Shown here: in pieces, positions 43,154-51,006 of the stretch
Layout: every line of letters begins with the position of its first letter
Numbering within the stretch: the first letter of the stretch is position 1
DNA from: JAUSIF01 sp963711595
GTDB taxonomy: Bacteria; Pseudomonadota; Alphaproteobacteria; Rhizobiales; Xanthobacteraceae
Direction of reading: 5' to 3'
Length of the DNA: 64,000 nucleotides
Assembly (NCBI GenBank): GCA_963711595.1
Contig: CAVQER010000003.1
Location: forward strand, 62,001 to 126,000
The notes under the pieces: model-generated
The model's input: only the letters and a program-made list of their open reading frames with translations
Told to the model about the DNA's origin: nothing
Database searches by the model: none
Translations under genes and position numbers: made by a program

Positions 43154-43372
43154 ATGGTCTTGCAGAAAATTGGTCTCGGGTTGACGACGGCGTCCATTCT
43201 CCTGCTCGCAACGGCCACCGGGCAAGCTCAGCAGCAAGACGCGGACGCAATCCGTGCGAAGTGCATCAATGAAGTGATGCGTATGTTCCCGAACGCGAAC
43301 CCCGATCAATCAAACCGTCAGGGTCTCGAGTACTACAAAACCTGCATGCTTAAACACGGGCTGCAGCCGTAG
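43154..43372 (+). CDS. Small secreted two-cysteine protein (C-x26-C family, copy 2)
   Basis: 72 residues with signal peptide (IGLGLTTASILLLATATGQAQ). The mature part shares with copy 1 a Cys pair spaced by 26 residues, an aromatic-Pro-Asn near the middle and PDQSNRQGLEYYKTCMLKHG. It is 13 bases after copy 1 with AGGAGG before its ATG, so the two are co-transcribed. Tandem duplication followed by divergence is likely. Function unknown. Confidence 0.75.
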   Translation: MVLQKIGLGLTTASILLLATATGQAQQQDADAIRAKCINEVMRMFPNANPDQSNRQGLEYYKTCMLKHGLQP

Positions 43373-43466
43373 AGCGGGCAGAATCCGCGACGGGCTCCGC
43401 CTCTCGAAGCCAATTCGGGCCGGCGGAGCATCCGTCCGTACAGCGGCAAGAACAAAGGAAACCATC

Positions 43467-43613
43467 ATGAGCAAGACGGCGAAAATTCTCTTCGCAGCCG
43501 CGATCATTGCCAGCACGGCGAGCGCCGCGGTTGCGCAGAGCTTCTCCTACGGCCAGATCCCCGCCGAGCAGCGGCACTGGTACGATCGAAACGCGATTGG
43601 ACAGAACGTCTGA
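43467..43613 (+). CDS. Very small secreted peptide with PAEQ-HWYDR motif (48 residues)
   Basis: A 48-codon gene. The N-terminus MSKTAKILFAAAIIASTAS to AVAQ is a standard signal peptide. About 25 mature residues remain, SFSYGQIPAEQRHWYDRN and a short end. AAAGGAA precedes the ATG and third codon positions are mostly G or C. It shares IPAEQxHW[YF][DE]RN with the Tyr/Gly-rich protein at 42129-42491 and a related motif with 43692-43880. It is too short for most gene finders. Function unknown. Confidence 0.65.
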   Translation: MSKTAKILFAAAIIASTASAAVAQSFSYGQIPAEQRHWYDRNAIGQNV

Positions 43614-43626
43614 GCGCTCGCAGACT

Positions 43627-43651
43627 GGATACGCTGCGATTCGGCGTATCC
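43627..43651 (+). other. Stem-loop between two small secreted-peptide genes
   Basis: GGATACGC (43627-43634) and GCGTATCC (43644-43651) form a perfect 8-bp stem with a nine-base loop, extendable by two pairs including a G-T. It begins 14 bases after the 48-residue gene and precedes the next start at 43692. No T run. Possible processing or stabilising element. Confidence 0.5.
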
Positions 43652-43691
43652 GGCCGATTGTAGTTGGGGCACTGGAGAAAGGAGTGCGAAC

Positions 43692-43880
43692 GTGACACGC
43701 ACGCTCGCGAAATCGGCAGGCGCAATGCTTGCTCTATTGGTCGTTATCGGCTTCGCGTCAGCCGCCATGGCGCAGCAGAAGGTGCAGCAAAAGTCCAAGA
43801 AGTCCGCACCCAACCAATACACCGTGCCGAGCGATCAAGAGCGCTGGTACGACCGGAGCTGCAACACCTTCAATACGTAG
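43692..43880 (+). CDS. Small secreted peptide with PSDQ-RWYDR motif (62 residues)
   Basis: 62 residues, GTG start with AAAGGAG eight bases upstream. Signal peptide GAMLALLVVIGFASAAMAQ; mature part about 35 residues, basic at first (QQKVQQKSKKSAPNQ) and ending YTVPSDQERWYDRSCNTFNT. The motif matches the two PAEQ proteins nearby, with a single Cys near the end. Same strand as the three preceding small genes. Function unknown. Confidence 0.7.
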   Translation: MTRTLAKSAGAMLALLVVIGFASAAMAQQKVQQKSKKSAPNQYTVPSDQERWYDRSCNTFNT

Positions 43881-43896
43881 TCGTTGCGCCGAAAGC

Positions 43897-45009
43897 CTAG
43901 GGCCAGATTGCTTCTGCTGCCTGGACGACAAGCGCGAGCTTCGCGCGCTCGTCGGCTTCGGTTACCGGATTTCCGGCAACCGTCGAGGCGAATCCACATT
44001 GCGGGCTGATGGCCAGGCGATCCCGATCAATGAACTTCGTCGCCTCATCGGTTCGACGCTTCAAGAGATCGATACTTTCCAATTGCGGCGTCTTGCTGCT
44101 GATGAGGCCGAGGACAACGCCCTTCCCCTCGGGCACAAAACGCAGTGGCCTGAAATCGCCCGCGCGCGCCGTGTCGAACTCCAGCAGAAAATGATTCACG
44201 TTGGTGCGAGAGAAGAATCGCTCAGCCACGGATTCGTAGCCACCCTCGGACAAATAGTGGCCCTTGAAATTGCCGCGACACATGTGGACGCCGATCACCA
44301 CTTCTTGCGGACAGCCTTCCACCGCCTGGTTCAGCGCGTCGATGTACAGGTCGACCATTTCCTCGGGATCGGCTCCGACGCCGCCGACACGCTCGCGTAT
44401 CGCCGGATCGCACAACAGCGCTATCGCGACCTCGTCGATCTGGACGTAGCGGCAGCCCGCCTTCGCGACGGCTGCGATCTCTTCGCGGAAGACCTTGCCG
44501 AGATCGCTGAAAAACACCTTTGCGTCGTCGTAGATGCCCGGCTCCGCGTAGTTGCTGCAACGGTAGAAATGCATCGTTGACGGCGACGGCAGGGTGATCT
44601 TGGGCGTCACCTTCGTGGCGCTCTGCAGAAACTCGAATTCGTCGAGTGCGAGCGGCTTCTTGCGGCGAACCGGCGCAACCACATGGGGAGCGGTGAACTC
44701 AACCTCGTGGCCGCGATCGTCGCGAAACTTGAAGATCGCCTTGCGGATCTCGAAGCCTTCGATTCCCTCGACAAATCGGCTCCAGTACGAGCCCCGGCGA
44801 AACTCGCCGTCGGTCACAACCCGCAAGCCGGCCTGCTCCTGCAATCGCACCGCATCGCGGATGCAGTCGTTCTGAATGCGCGTAAACTCCGCATCGCCAA
44901 GAGTGCCGTTCACATGCTGCTTGAATGCTTGGCGCAAAGCCGGCGGACGCAGGAGACTGCCGACGTGATCGGCACGAAACGGGGGGCGGCCTCTAACGAA
45001 GGAAGTCAC
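43897..45009 (-). CDS. MetE-like cobalamin-independent methionine synthase family protein
   Basis: 370 residues, half the length of full MetE, matching its C-terminal catalytic barrel. RADHVGSLLRPPALRQA is the usual start, VVTDGEFRRGSYWSRF follows, and zinc ligands are expected in GVHMCRGNF (His, Cys), a Glu and SPQCGFAS (Cys). Such short members include homocysteine methyltransferases with other methyl donors and epoxyalkane:CoM-transferase-like enzymes. It is divergent from tetR, whose 18-bp operator lies 35 bases upstream, so it may be under that regulator. Confidence 0.85.
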   Translation of the reverse strand: MTSFVRGRPPFRADHVGSLLRPPALRQAFKQHVNGTLGDAEFTRIQNDCIRDAVRLQEQAGLRVVTDGEFRRGSYWSRFVEGIEGFEIRKAIFKFRDDRGHEVEFTAPHVVAPVRRKKPLALDEFEFLQSATKVTPKITLPSPSTMHFYRCSNYAEPGIYDDAKVFFSDLGKVFREEIAAVAKAGCRYVQIDEVAIALLCDPAIRERVGGVGADPEEMVDLYIDALNQAVEGCPQEVVIGVHMCRGNFKGHYLSEGGYESVAERFFSRTNVNHFLLEFDTARAGDFRPLRFVPEGKGVVLGLISSKTPQLESIDLLKRRTDEATKFIDRDRLAISPQCGFASTVAGNPVTEADERAKLALVVQAAEAIWP

Positions 45010-45043
45010 CGGCGCTCCTTGGGCTATCGCGGGGTCGATAATT

Positions 45044-45061
45044 TTCTATAATGCTATAGAA
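45044..45061. promoter_or_regulatory. TetR operator O1 (18-bp palindrome) overlapping a TATAAT box
   Basis: Perfect palindrome TTCTATA-ATGC-TATAGAA (45044-45061). It contains TATAAT (45047-45052), a candidate -10 box for the plus strand, and lies between the divergent MetE-like and tetR genes. Two further copies, in tandem, lie at 45747-45784 before the acyl-CoA ligase. The same 7-4-7 layout at all three sites supports binding by the local TetR protein. Confidence 0.75.
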
Positions 45062-45102
45062 TGCAGGTTAGCGGCTCACGCTTCACCTGGCAATCGGGGC
45101 GC

Positions 45103-45726
45103 ATGAAAAAGCGAACCTCCACTCGCAGCTCGAGCAAGAGCCCGCGCCGGCGCACGGCGGAGATCATCGACGCGGCGGCGAACGTGTTCGCGAGACGCGG
45201 CTTTCACGGCGCGTCGACCCAGGACATCGCCGACGTGCTCGGCGTGCGCCAAGCGAGTCTCTACTACTACTTCCCCTCCAAGGAGGTTGCGCTCGAGATG
45301 GTATGCGCGCGCGGCGTCGAAGGCTTCGTCGAGGCGGCAATCAGCGTCACCGAGGCGCCCGGCTCGGCGTCAAAGAAACTCGCCGGGCTGATCGCCTCGC
45401 ACCTGTCGCCGTTGCGGGACCGTGGCGACTACATGCAGGTGTTCCTGAACGAACGGCGACATCTGCCCGCGGAGAGCCGCCGGCGCATCGGCCGCCACTC
45501 GCGGGCGATCGAGAGAATCTTTGAGGACGTGCTGCGCGACGGCGTGGAAGGCGGCGAGTTTCGTTCGGACACCGACGTGCGCCTCACGGCGCTCGCGATC
45601 CTCGGCATGGCGAACGCGGTGGCCACCTGGTACGGCAAGGAGAAACAACAGCCGATCGAACGTATCGCCGACATGTTCGCGTCGCTCGTGCTTGACGGAA
45701 TTCGCAAGAAAGGCCCGCGCCGCTGA
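45103..45726 (+). CDS. TetR-family transcriptional regulator
   Basis: About 207 residues from ATG 45103 (MKKRTSTRSSSK). The helix-turn-helix is AEIIDAAANVFARRGFHGAS with IADVLGVRQASLYYYFPSKE. The C-terminal half (from about 70) resembles the TetR_C domain of fatty-acid or acyl-CoA-responsive regulators. An upstream ATG at 45061 overlaps the operator, so it is less likely unless the transcript is leaderless. Probably represses itself, the divergent MetE-like gene and the downstream ligase; an acyl-CoA ligand is a reasonable inference. Confidence 0.88.
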   Translation: MKKRTSTRSSSKSPRRRTAEIIDAAANVFARRGFHGASTQDIADVLGVRQASLYYYFPSKEVALEMVCARGVEGFVEAAISVTEAPGSASKKLAGLIASHLSPLRDRGDYMQVFLNERRHLPAESRRRIGRHSRAIERIFEDVLRDGVEGGEFRSDTDVRLTALAILGMANAVATWYGKEKQQPIERIADMFASLVLDGIRKKGPRR

Positions 45727-45746
45727 GGCTGCTCGCATCGCCTCGA

Positions 45747-45784
45747 TTTTATTGAGCTATAGAATTTTTTATTGCGCTATAGAA
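45747..45784. promoter_or_regulatory. Tandem TetR operators O2 and O3 before the acyl-CoA ligase gene
   Basis: TTTTATT-GAGC-TATAGAA (45747-45764) and TTTTATT-GCGC-TATAGAA (45767-45784) are direct repeats with a 20-base period. Each matches O1 (45044-45061) in the right arm exactly and in the left arm at five of seven bases. They lie just upstream of a TATAAT box at 45804, well placed for repression of the ligase gene. Confidence 0.7.
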
Positions 45785-45803
45785 TTTTCGTCGGGAATTT
45801 GCG

Positions 45804-45809
45804 TATAAT
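45804..45809 (+). promoter_or_regulatory. -10 box of the acyl-CoA ligase promoter
   Basis: Perfect TATAAT at 45804-45809. The position 17 bases upstream (45781-45786) falls in operator O3 and is a poor -35 box. Transcription would start near 45816, which supports translation from ATG 45838 rather than from the upstream ATGs. Confidence 0.5.
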
Positions 45810-45837
45810 GGGCCGATCGCGCGACCAGGAAACGCCA

Positions 45838-47730
45838 ATGGCCGCGGCTGTGAGAGTTCCCGCACCGGCAGAATTGCGCCGCACGACGGCGCCGGCCCTG
45901 CTCGTACAGCATGCGCGCACCACACCGAACGTTGTTGCTTTTCGCTCGAAGCACCTCGGCGTCTATCGGGAACGGACGTGGAGTGATTACGCAGACCTCG
46001 TCGCCCGCACCGCGCGCGCTTTTGCAAACCTCGGCGTGAAGGCCGGTGATCGCGTCGCGATCATGGGCGACCCATGCGAAGAGTGGATGATCAGCGATCT
46101 TGCTGCCCAGGCGCTCGGCGCAATCGTCTACGGAATCTACCCCACGGCCGCTGCGAGTGAAGTCGAATACCAGATGCGCGACGGCGGCGCGGTGCTGTTC
46201 GTTGCCGAAAATCAGGAGTACGTCGACAAGCTTCTGACGATTGCCGATCGTTTGCCGGCGCTGCGCTGGATCGTCGTGATCGATGACTCGGCGATGTTCG
46301 ACTATAAGCACGAGAAGCTGCGCGGCTACGGCGACCTCCTCGATGCCGCCACGGACGAAGCCGGACTCGAGTGGCTTGAAGCGGCGACAAAAAAGGTGTC
46401 GCCCGAGCAGCCGGCTTTCATCGTCTACACGTCAGGGACAACCGGCAACCCGAAGGGTGCCCTCGTCACCCACGGCAAGCATCTCGCAGCCACCTGGAAT
46501 CTGATCGATACGTATCCGACGCTCGCCGAACGCGAGCATCGAACGGTCGTTTATCTGCCGCTTTGCCACGTGCTCGGACGCGATATCGCCGTCACGCTTC
46601 CGTTGATTTCCCGGCTGGTCCCGCATTTCGGGGAGGAGATCGAGGACTTCGCGATCACGCTGTTCGAGACCGCCCCGACCGTACTGTTCACCGTGCCCCG
46701 CTACCTGCAGAAATTCGCGTCACACATTCTTGTGGGCGTGATCAACACGTCGTCCTTGAAACGCGGTTTCTATCAACTCGCCATGCGGATCGCGCGGCGG
46801 CACGCGCGCCGGCGTTGGGACCGCTCGGTTACCCTCGCCGATCGGACTCTCTATTTCTTATGTCAACGCGCCGTCTTCAAGCCGATCCTCAACAAGCTCG
46901 GCTTCGATCAACTTGAGGTCGTCATCGCCGGCGGCGCTCCACTGCCTGCCGAAACAATGGCGCTCTGGCATATGTACGGTGTGAACGTCGTCGAGATGTA
47001 CGGTCAGACCGAAACAGCCGGTGGCATCATCACGGGACAGCGCGGGCCTTTTCCACGCCCCGGCGACGTCGGCATCGCACCGTCCGGCTGGGAGGTGCAG
47101 CTCGCCGAAGACGGCGAAGTGCTGGTTCGCAGCCCCGATCTGTTTGAGGGCTACTGGAACAATCCGGAAGCAACCCGCGACGTGCTCGGGGCCGATGGAT
47201 TTCTGCACACCGGCGACGTCGGCGAGTGGCGCGATGGCGCACTGAAGCTTGTCGACCGCGCGCGCGATTTCATCGTGACGCTCGGCGGCAAGACGCTGTC
47301 GCCCTCCTATGTCGAGAACCTGCTGCGCGCGAGCCCTTACATCGCCGAGGCCGTGGTTTTTGGGCATGGCCGGAAATATCTCACCGCCATCGTGGAGATC
47401 GATTACGACACGGTCGCGGACTGGGCGCGCGGGCGCGATATCTCGTACGCCGGATTCACGAGCCTCGCGCAGAACACGCACGTCGATGCGCTGATCAAGG
47501 GCGAAATCGCGAAAGCAAACACGGATCTTTCACGCGTCGAGCAGATCAAGGCGTTCCGCATCCTGCCGAAGGCGCTGGATCCCGAGGAAGAAGGCGAACC
47601 CGTCACGCCGACGAGAAAAGTGAAACGAAGCCTCATGTACGAACGATTCAAGGCGTTGGTCGAAGCGATGTACGACGACCGCGAAGAGCGTCGCCTCGCC
47701 GAGGAAGTGGGAGGCGCCTTGCGAAGCTGA
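45838..47730 (+). CDS. Long-chain acyl-CoA synthetase (AMP-dependent, FadD15/FACL-like)
   Basis: About 630 residues. The P-loop IVYTSGTTGNPKGALVTH is near residue 200, followed by VEMYGQTETAGG, FLHTGDVGEW and the hinge RARDFIVTLGGKTLSPSYVENLL. A 40-residue insertion and the ending TRKVKRSLM fit long-chain fatty-acid-CoA ligases. ATG 45838 has AGGAAA upstream. Activates a carboxylic acid with ATP and CoA. The gene is preceded by two TetR operators and followed by a hairpin and the Liv importer, so it may activate the imported acid. Confidence 0.9.
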   Translation: MAAAVRVPAPAELRRTTAPALLVQHARTTPNVVAFRSKHLGVYRERTWSDYADLVARTARAFANLGVKAGDRVAIMGDPCEEWMISDLAAQALGAIVYGIYPTAAASEVEYQMRDGGAVLFVAENQEYVDKLLTIADRLPALRWIVVIDDSAMFDYKHEKLRGYGDLLDAATDEAGLEWLEAATKKVSPEQPAFIVYTSGTTGNPKGALVTHGKHLAATWNLIDTYPTLAEREHRTVVYLPLCHVLGRDIAVTLPLISRLVPHFGEEIEDFAITLFETAPTVLFTVPRYLQKFASHILVGVINTSSLKRGFYQLAMRIARRHARRRWDRSVTLADRTLYFLCQRAVFKPILNKLGFDQLEVVIAGGAPLPAETMALWHMYGVNVVEMYGQTETAGGIITGQRGPFPRPGDVGIAPSGWEVQLAEDGEVLVRSPDLFEGYWNNPEATRDVLGADGFLHTGDVGEWRDGALKLVDRARDFIVTLGGKTLSPSYVENLLRASPYIAEAVVFGHGRKYLTAIVEIDYDTVADWARGRDISYAGFTSLAQNTHVDALIKGEIAKANTDLSRVEQIKAFRILPKALDPEEEGEPVTPTRKVKRSLMYERFKALVEAMYDDREERRLAEEVGGALRS

Positions 47731-47738
47731 GCGAACAA

Positions 47739-47765
47739 GCCGCGGGGGAATGACCGGCCCGCGGC
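47739..47765 (+). other. GC-rich stem-loop after the acyl-CoA ligase gene
   Basis: GCCGCGGG (47739-47746) and CCCGCGGC (47758-47765) form a perfect 8-bp stem with an 11-base loop, eight bases after the stop. No T run follows. It may reduce read-through into the binding-protein gene. Confidence 0.45.
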
Positions 47766-47809
47766 AGCCAATTCATTAAGGTCGCTACCTACGAGAGGGA
47801 GGAATTGAA

Positions 47810-48970
47810 ATGCGCATACCGACCCTGACCGCTGCAGCTTTCGCCGCGGCGATCGCCGTCCCGGCTGCGGCGCAAGACGCCTATGTCGTCGGCATCACAG
47901 CAGCGCTGACCGGCCCGCCTGCCAGCACCTACGCACCCGCGATGGATGCACTTCGTATCTACATCGATCGCGTCAACGCCAACGGCGGCGTGAACGGAAA
48001 GCAGATCAAGCTCGTCTTCCTCGACGACTCGGCCGAACCGTCCAAGGCGGCCGCCAACATGAAGCGGCTGCTTTCGCAGGACCAGGCGATCCTGCTCGTC
48101 AATGCAAGCCTGTCGTCGACCTATGGGCCGGTCGTCGCCGAGTTGAAACGGGCGAACGTGCCGCTCCTGTTCGCAAGCGGCGTGTGCCCGAAGGAATCGT
48201 ACCCGCCAGCGGATCCGCTGCAATTCTGCACGACGGCCTATGCGTCGACTTTCGACAGCCGCGGCGCCCTCACGTTCATCAAGGAGAACGCCAAGGATAA
48301 GGTGAAGCTCGGTCTAGCCGCCATGGCGATCCCGCTATCACGCGGCGAGATGGAATTCGCGCAGAAGCAGGCGCCGGAGTTCGGATTTGAAGTAGTCGGG
48401 CTCGAGGTGATCCCGCCTCCGACACCGGACTACACGCCGTTTGCGACCAAGCTCAAGGACGCGGGCGCGACCTGGATGTTTTCCTGGGCGCCCTGGGTGA
48501 CACAGGTGCGCACGCTCGAAGCGTTGCGGAAGCTCGATTGGAAGGGCGACTACATCACTTGGGCGCATCTTGAGGCGGAAGGCGAACTCGTCCGCCTCAA
48601 GGACCCGAAGCTGTTCGGCATCGGCGCGAACGCGTTGTTCCAGGACAATCTGCCGATCCACAACGAGATTCGCGAAGCGGTGAAAAAGGCGAACTCCTCT
48701 TATCCGCCGGAGCAGATGGCGGAGGGCTGGATCGCGGGAATGGTCATTGAAGCGTCGATGAAAGGTGCCGGTTGGCCGGCGGACGCTGCCAAAGTGCAAG
48801 CCTCGATGCAGAACCTGAAGGTCGATCTCAAAGGTTTGCGTGGCGGTCCGATCGAGTGGACCAAGGATAACCATTTCCGCACCAAGCAATTCTATCGCGT
48901 CTACCGGTGGGATACCGGCAAGAATGCGATCGTGGTCGCCAAGGACTGGTTCTCCTACGACGTGAAGTGA
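47810..48970 (+). CDS. Liv-type ABC transporter substrate-binding protein
   Basis: 386 residues. A short signal peptide (LTAAAFAAAIAVPAAAQ) is followed by YVVGITAALTGPPASTYAPA, the usual start of Peripla_BP_6 proteins, then RVNANGGVNGKQIKLVFLDD and NMKRLLSQDQAILLVNA. AGGGAGGA precedes the ATG. Periplasmic capture of a small acid or amino acid for the livH-M-F-G genes that follow. The neighbouring 2-aminobenzoate pathway makes an aromatic acid a plausible ligand. Confidence 0.9.
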   Translation: MRIPTLTAAAFAAAIAVPAAAQDAYVVGITAALTGPPASTYAPAMDALRIYIDRVNANGGVNGKQIKLVFLDDSAEPSKAAANMKRLLSQDQAILLVNASLSSTYGPVVAELKRANVPLLFASGVCPKESYPPADPLQFCTTAYASTFDSRGALTFIKENAKDKVKLGLAAMAIPLSRGEMEFAQKQAPEFGFEVVGLEVIPPPTPDYTPFATKLKDAGATWMFSWAPWVTQVRTLEALRKLDWKGDYITWAHLEAEGELVRLKDPKLFGIGANALFQDNLPIHNEIREAVKKANSSYPPEQMAEGWIAGMVIEASMKGAGWPADAAKVQASMQNLKVDLKGLRGGPIEWTKDNHFRTKQFYRVYRWDTGKNAIVVAKDWFSYDVK

Positions 48971-48990
48971 GGAAACGTTTTTTCACTCAA

Positions 48991-49016
48991 CGCGCCCGGC
49001 TTGCCAGCCGGGCGCG
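48991..49016 (+). other. Strong stem-loop between binding-protein gene and livH
   Basis: Perfect 10-bp stem CGCGCCCGGC (48991-49000) with GCCGGGCGCG (49007-49016), loop TTGCCA. It begins 21 bases after the binding-protein stop and 46 bases before livH. Only TCTCAT follows, so it fits RNA protection or partial attenuation. Confidence 0.6.
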
Positions 49017-49061
49017 TCTCATGTCCCGACCGGCCGGCCGACAATCAAACGGGGAGCGAGC

Positions 49062-49934
49062 TTGCAGCTCGTGGTCAACATTGCGGTGCTCGCGGCGATC
49101 TACGCGTTGATCGCCTGCGGGTACGTGCTGATCTATCGGGTGAGCCGGGTTCTCAATCTCGCGCACGGCGAGTTGATGATGCTCGGCGCATATCTGCTTC
49201 TTTCGACAGCTTCATTGTTTAGGGGTCAGCCGGCAATCGCGCTCGCGGTTGCGCTCGCGCTCAGTCTTGCGGTCGGCGCTTGCGTGTACCTCTTCCTGAT
49301 GCGGCGCATGACCGGCGAGATGGTCCTTGCCGCCGTGCTGACCACGATCGCGCTCGGCGTATTGCTGCGCGGGCTTGTCGTGCTGTTCTGGTCGGCCCAG
49401 CAACAGTATCCGCGAGAGGCGCTCGGGCTGACCAACTTCGTGATCGCGCTGCCAGGCGGCGCACGCATTTCGATCTTCGCTCTGCTCCTAATCCTGACGA
49501 CGGCCGCGGTGTACGGCGCGTTGTTCCTGTTCCTGCGCTTCGGCCGGTGGGGTATCCGCATGCGCGCTGCCGGGCAGAACCCGCTCCTCGCCTCGCAGCG
49601 CGGCATCAGCCTGCACGGCGTCTACGCGCTGACCTGGAGTCTCGCCACTTTCACCGGCTCGCTCGCGGGAATCCTCATTGCTCTTGATTCCGGCCTTGAC
49701 GCGACGATGGTGATCATCGGGTTGAAGGCGTTTCCCGCGGCCCTTGTCGGCGGCCTCGACAGTCTCGTCGGCGCGTTGATCGGATCGCTGATCATCGCAA
49801 GCGCCGAAGTGCTGATGATCCATTATGTGGATCCACTGCTTTCCGACGTGGTGCCGTTTTTCGTCCTGATCGCGATGCTCATCGTGCGGCCGTGGGGCCT
49901 GTTCGGCACCAAGGAGGAGCTCGATCGTGTCTAG
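49062..49934 (+). CDS. livH: Liv-type ABC transporter permease, LivH family
   Basis: 290 residues with eight hydrophobic segments. TTG start with GGGGAG five bases upstream. AIYALIACGYVLIYRVSRVLNLAHGELMMLGAY is the LivH pattern; RWGIRMRAAGQNPLLASQRGI is the coupling region and FPAALVGGLDSLVGALIGS follows. Overlaps livM by eight bases. Confidence 0.9.
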   Translation: MQLVVNIAVLAAIYALIACGYVLIYRVSRVLNLAHGELMMLGAYLLLSTASLFRGQPAIALAVALALSLAVGACVYLFLMRRMTGEMVLAAVLTTIALGVLLRGLVVLFWSAQQQYPREALGLTNFVIALPGGARISIFALLLILTTAAVYGALFLFLRFGRWGIRMRAAGQNPLLASQRGISLHGVYALTWSLATFTGSLAGILIALDSGLDATMVIIGLKAFPAALVGGLDSLVGALIGSLIIASAEVLMIHYVDPLLSDVVPFFVLIAMLIVRPWGLFGTKEELDRV

Positions 49935-51006
49935 CCAACCGCGGGCGAGCGGATATTTTCGCACCGCATATGATCAGGATTTCAGACTGATCGAGACGCG
50001 GCTGCAACGACGTAGCGCCCTCCTGTTCGCTGTCGCATTAGTCGTGTTCCCGTATTTTGCATCCGCGTTCTATCTCGATCTTGCGAACCAGGTGTTCCTG
50101 GCATCGATCGGCGCTTTGTCGCTGATGTTGCTCACCGGATTTGCGGGGCAGATCTCGCTCGGCCACGCCGGTCTGCTCGCGGCCGGCGCGTTCACGGTCG
50201 GCATTCTATTCAAGGAATGGAATGCGCCGTTCTGGATTACGCTTCCCGCAGCCGCGGTGGTCGGCGCGCTCCTTGGCGTCGTGTTCGGACTTCCTTCGCT
50301 CCGGCTTCGCGGACTGTATCTGGCCGTAAGCACGCTCGCGCTGCACTTCGTCGTTGTCTATCTCGGTGGTGAGTATGAGACGAAGCGCGGTTATTCGACA
50401 GGTATCGTAATCGAGTCACCGAAGATCGCCGGTTTCGAGCTCGTCTCACCGCACATCTGGTATTTCGTGTTGTTGTGCGCCGCGGTGGCCACGCTCTTCA
50501 TCTGCATCAACCTGTTACGGTCCAAGACCGGCCGCGCGTGGCGCGCGATCCGCTCGCACGAGACTGTGGCCGAGGCGCTCGGCATCGGCGTCGCGAGCCA
50601 CAAGCTGCTCGCTTTTGTCGTGAGCTCCGCACTCACGTGTGTCGCCGGTGCATTGTTCGGCTACTACCGGGGCTTCGTCTCGGTCGAAGCATTCTCGCTG
50701 TTTCTCACGATCCAGTACGTCGCGATGATCATCGTCGGCGGAATGGGATCGCTCCTCGGCGCGCTGCTTGGCGCGTTCTTTGTCACACTGCTCCCGTACG
50801 CGATCGAGGCCGGGATGGCGATGCTGCCCGGCGCGCAGCGTTACGCCGGCCTTCTCTTCGCCGTGAACTACGCGGCGTTCGGTCTCGTGATGATCCTGTT
50901 CCTCGTGTTCGAGCCGCTGGGCCTCGTCGGCATTTGGCGGCGCATGCAGAGTTACCTGCTGCTGTGGCCGTTCAAGCACCGGCCGCTATCGTCGGGGCAG
51001 CAATGA
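49927..51006 (+). CDS. livM: Liv-type ABC transporter permease, LivM family
   Basis: 359 residues with about ten hydrophobic segments after a 30-residue cytoplasmic N-terminus. LTGFAGQISLGHAGLLAAGAF and LPSLRLRGLYLAVSTLALHF are LivM hallmarks; GRAWRAIRSHETVAEALGI is the coupling loop. It overlaps livF downstream by four bases (ATGA). Confidence 0.9.
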   Translation: MSSQPRASGYFRTAYDQDFRLIETRLQRRSALLFAVALVVFPYFASAFYLDLANQVFLASIGALSLMLLTGFAGQISLGHAGLLAAGAFTVGILFKEWNAPFWITLPAAAVVGALLGVVFGLPSLRLRGLYLAVSTLALHFVVVYLGGEYETKRGYSTGIVIESPKIAGFELVSPHIWYFVLLCAAVATLFICINLLRSKTGRAWRAIRSHETVAEALGIGVASHKLLAFVVSSALTCVAGALFGYYRGFVSVEAFSLFLTIQYVAMIIVGGMGSLLGALLGAFFVTLLPYAIEAGMAMLPGAQRYAGLLFAVNYAAFGLVMILFLVFEPLGLVGIWRRMQSYLLLWPFKHRPLSSGQQ

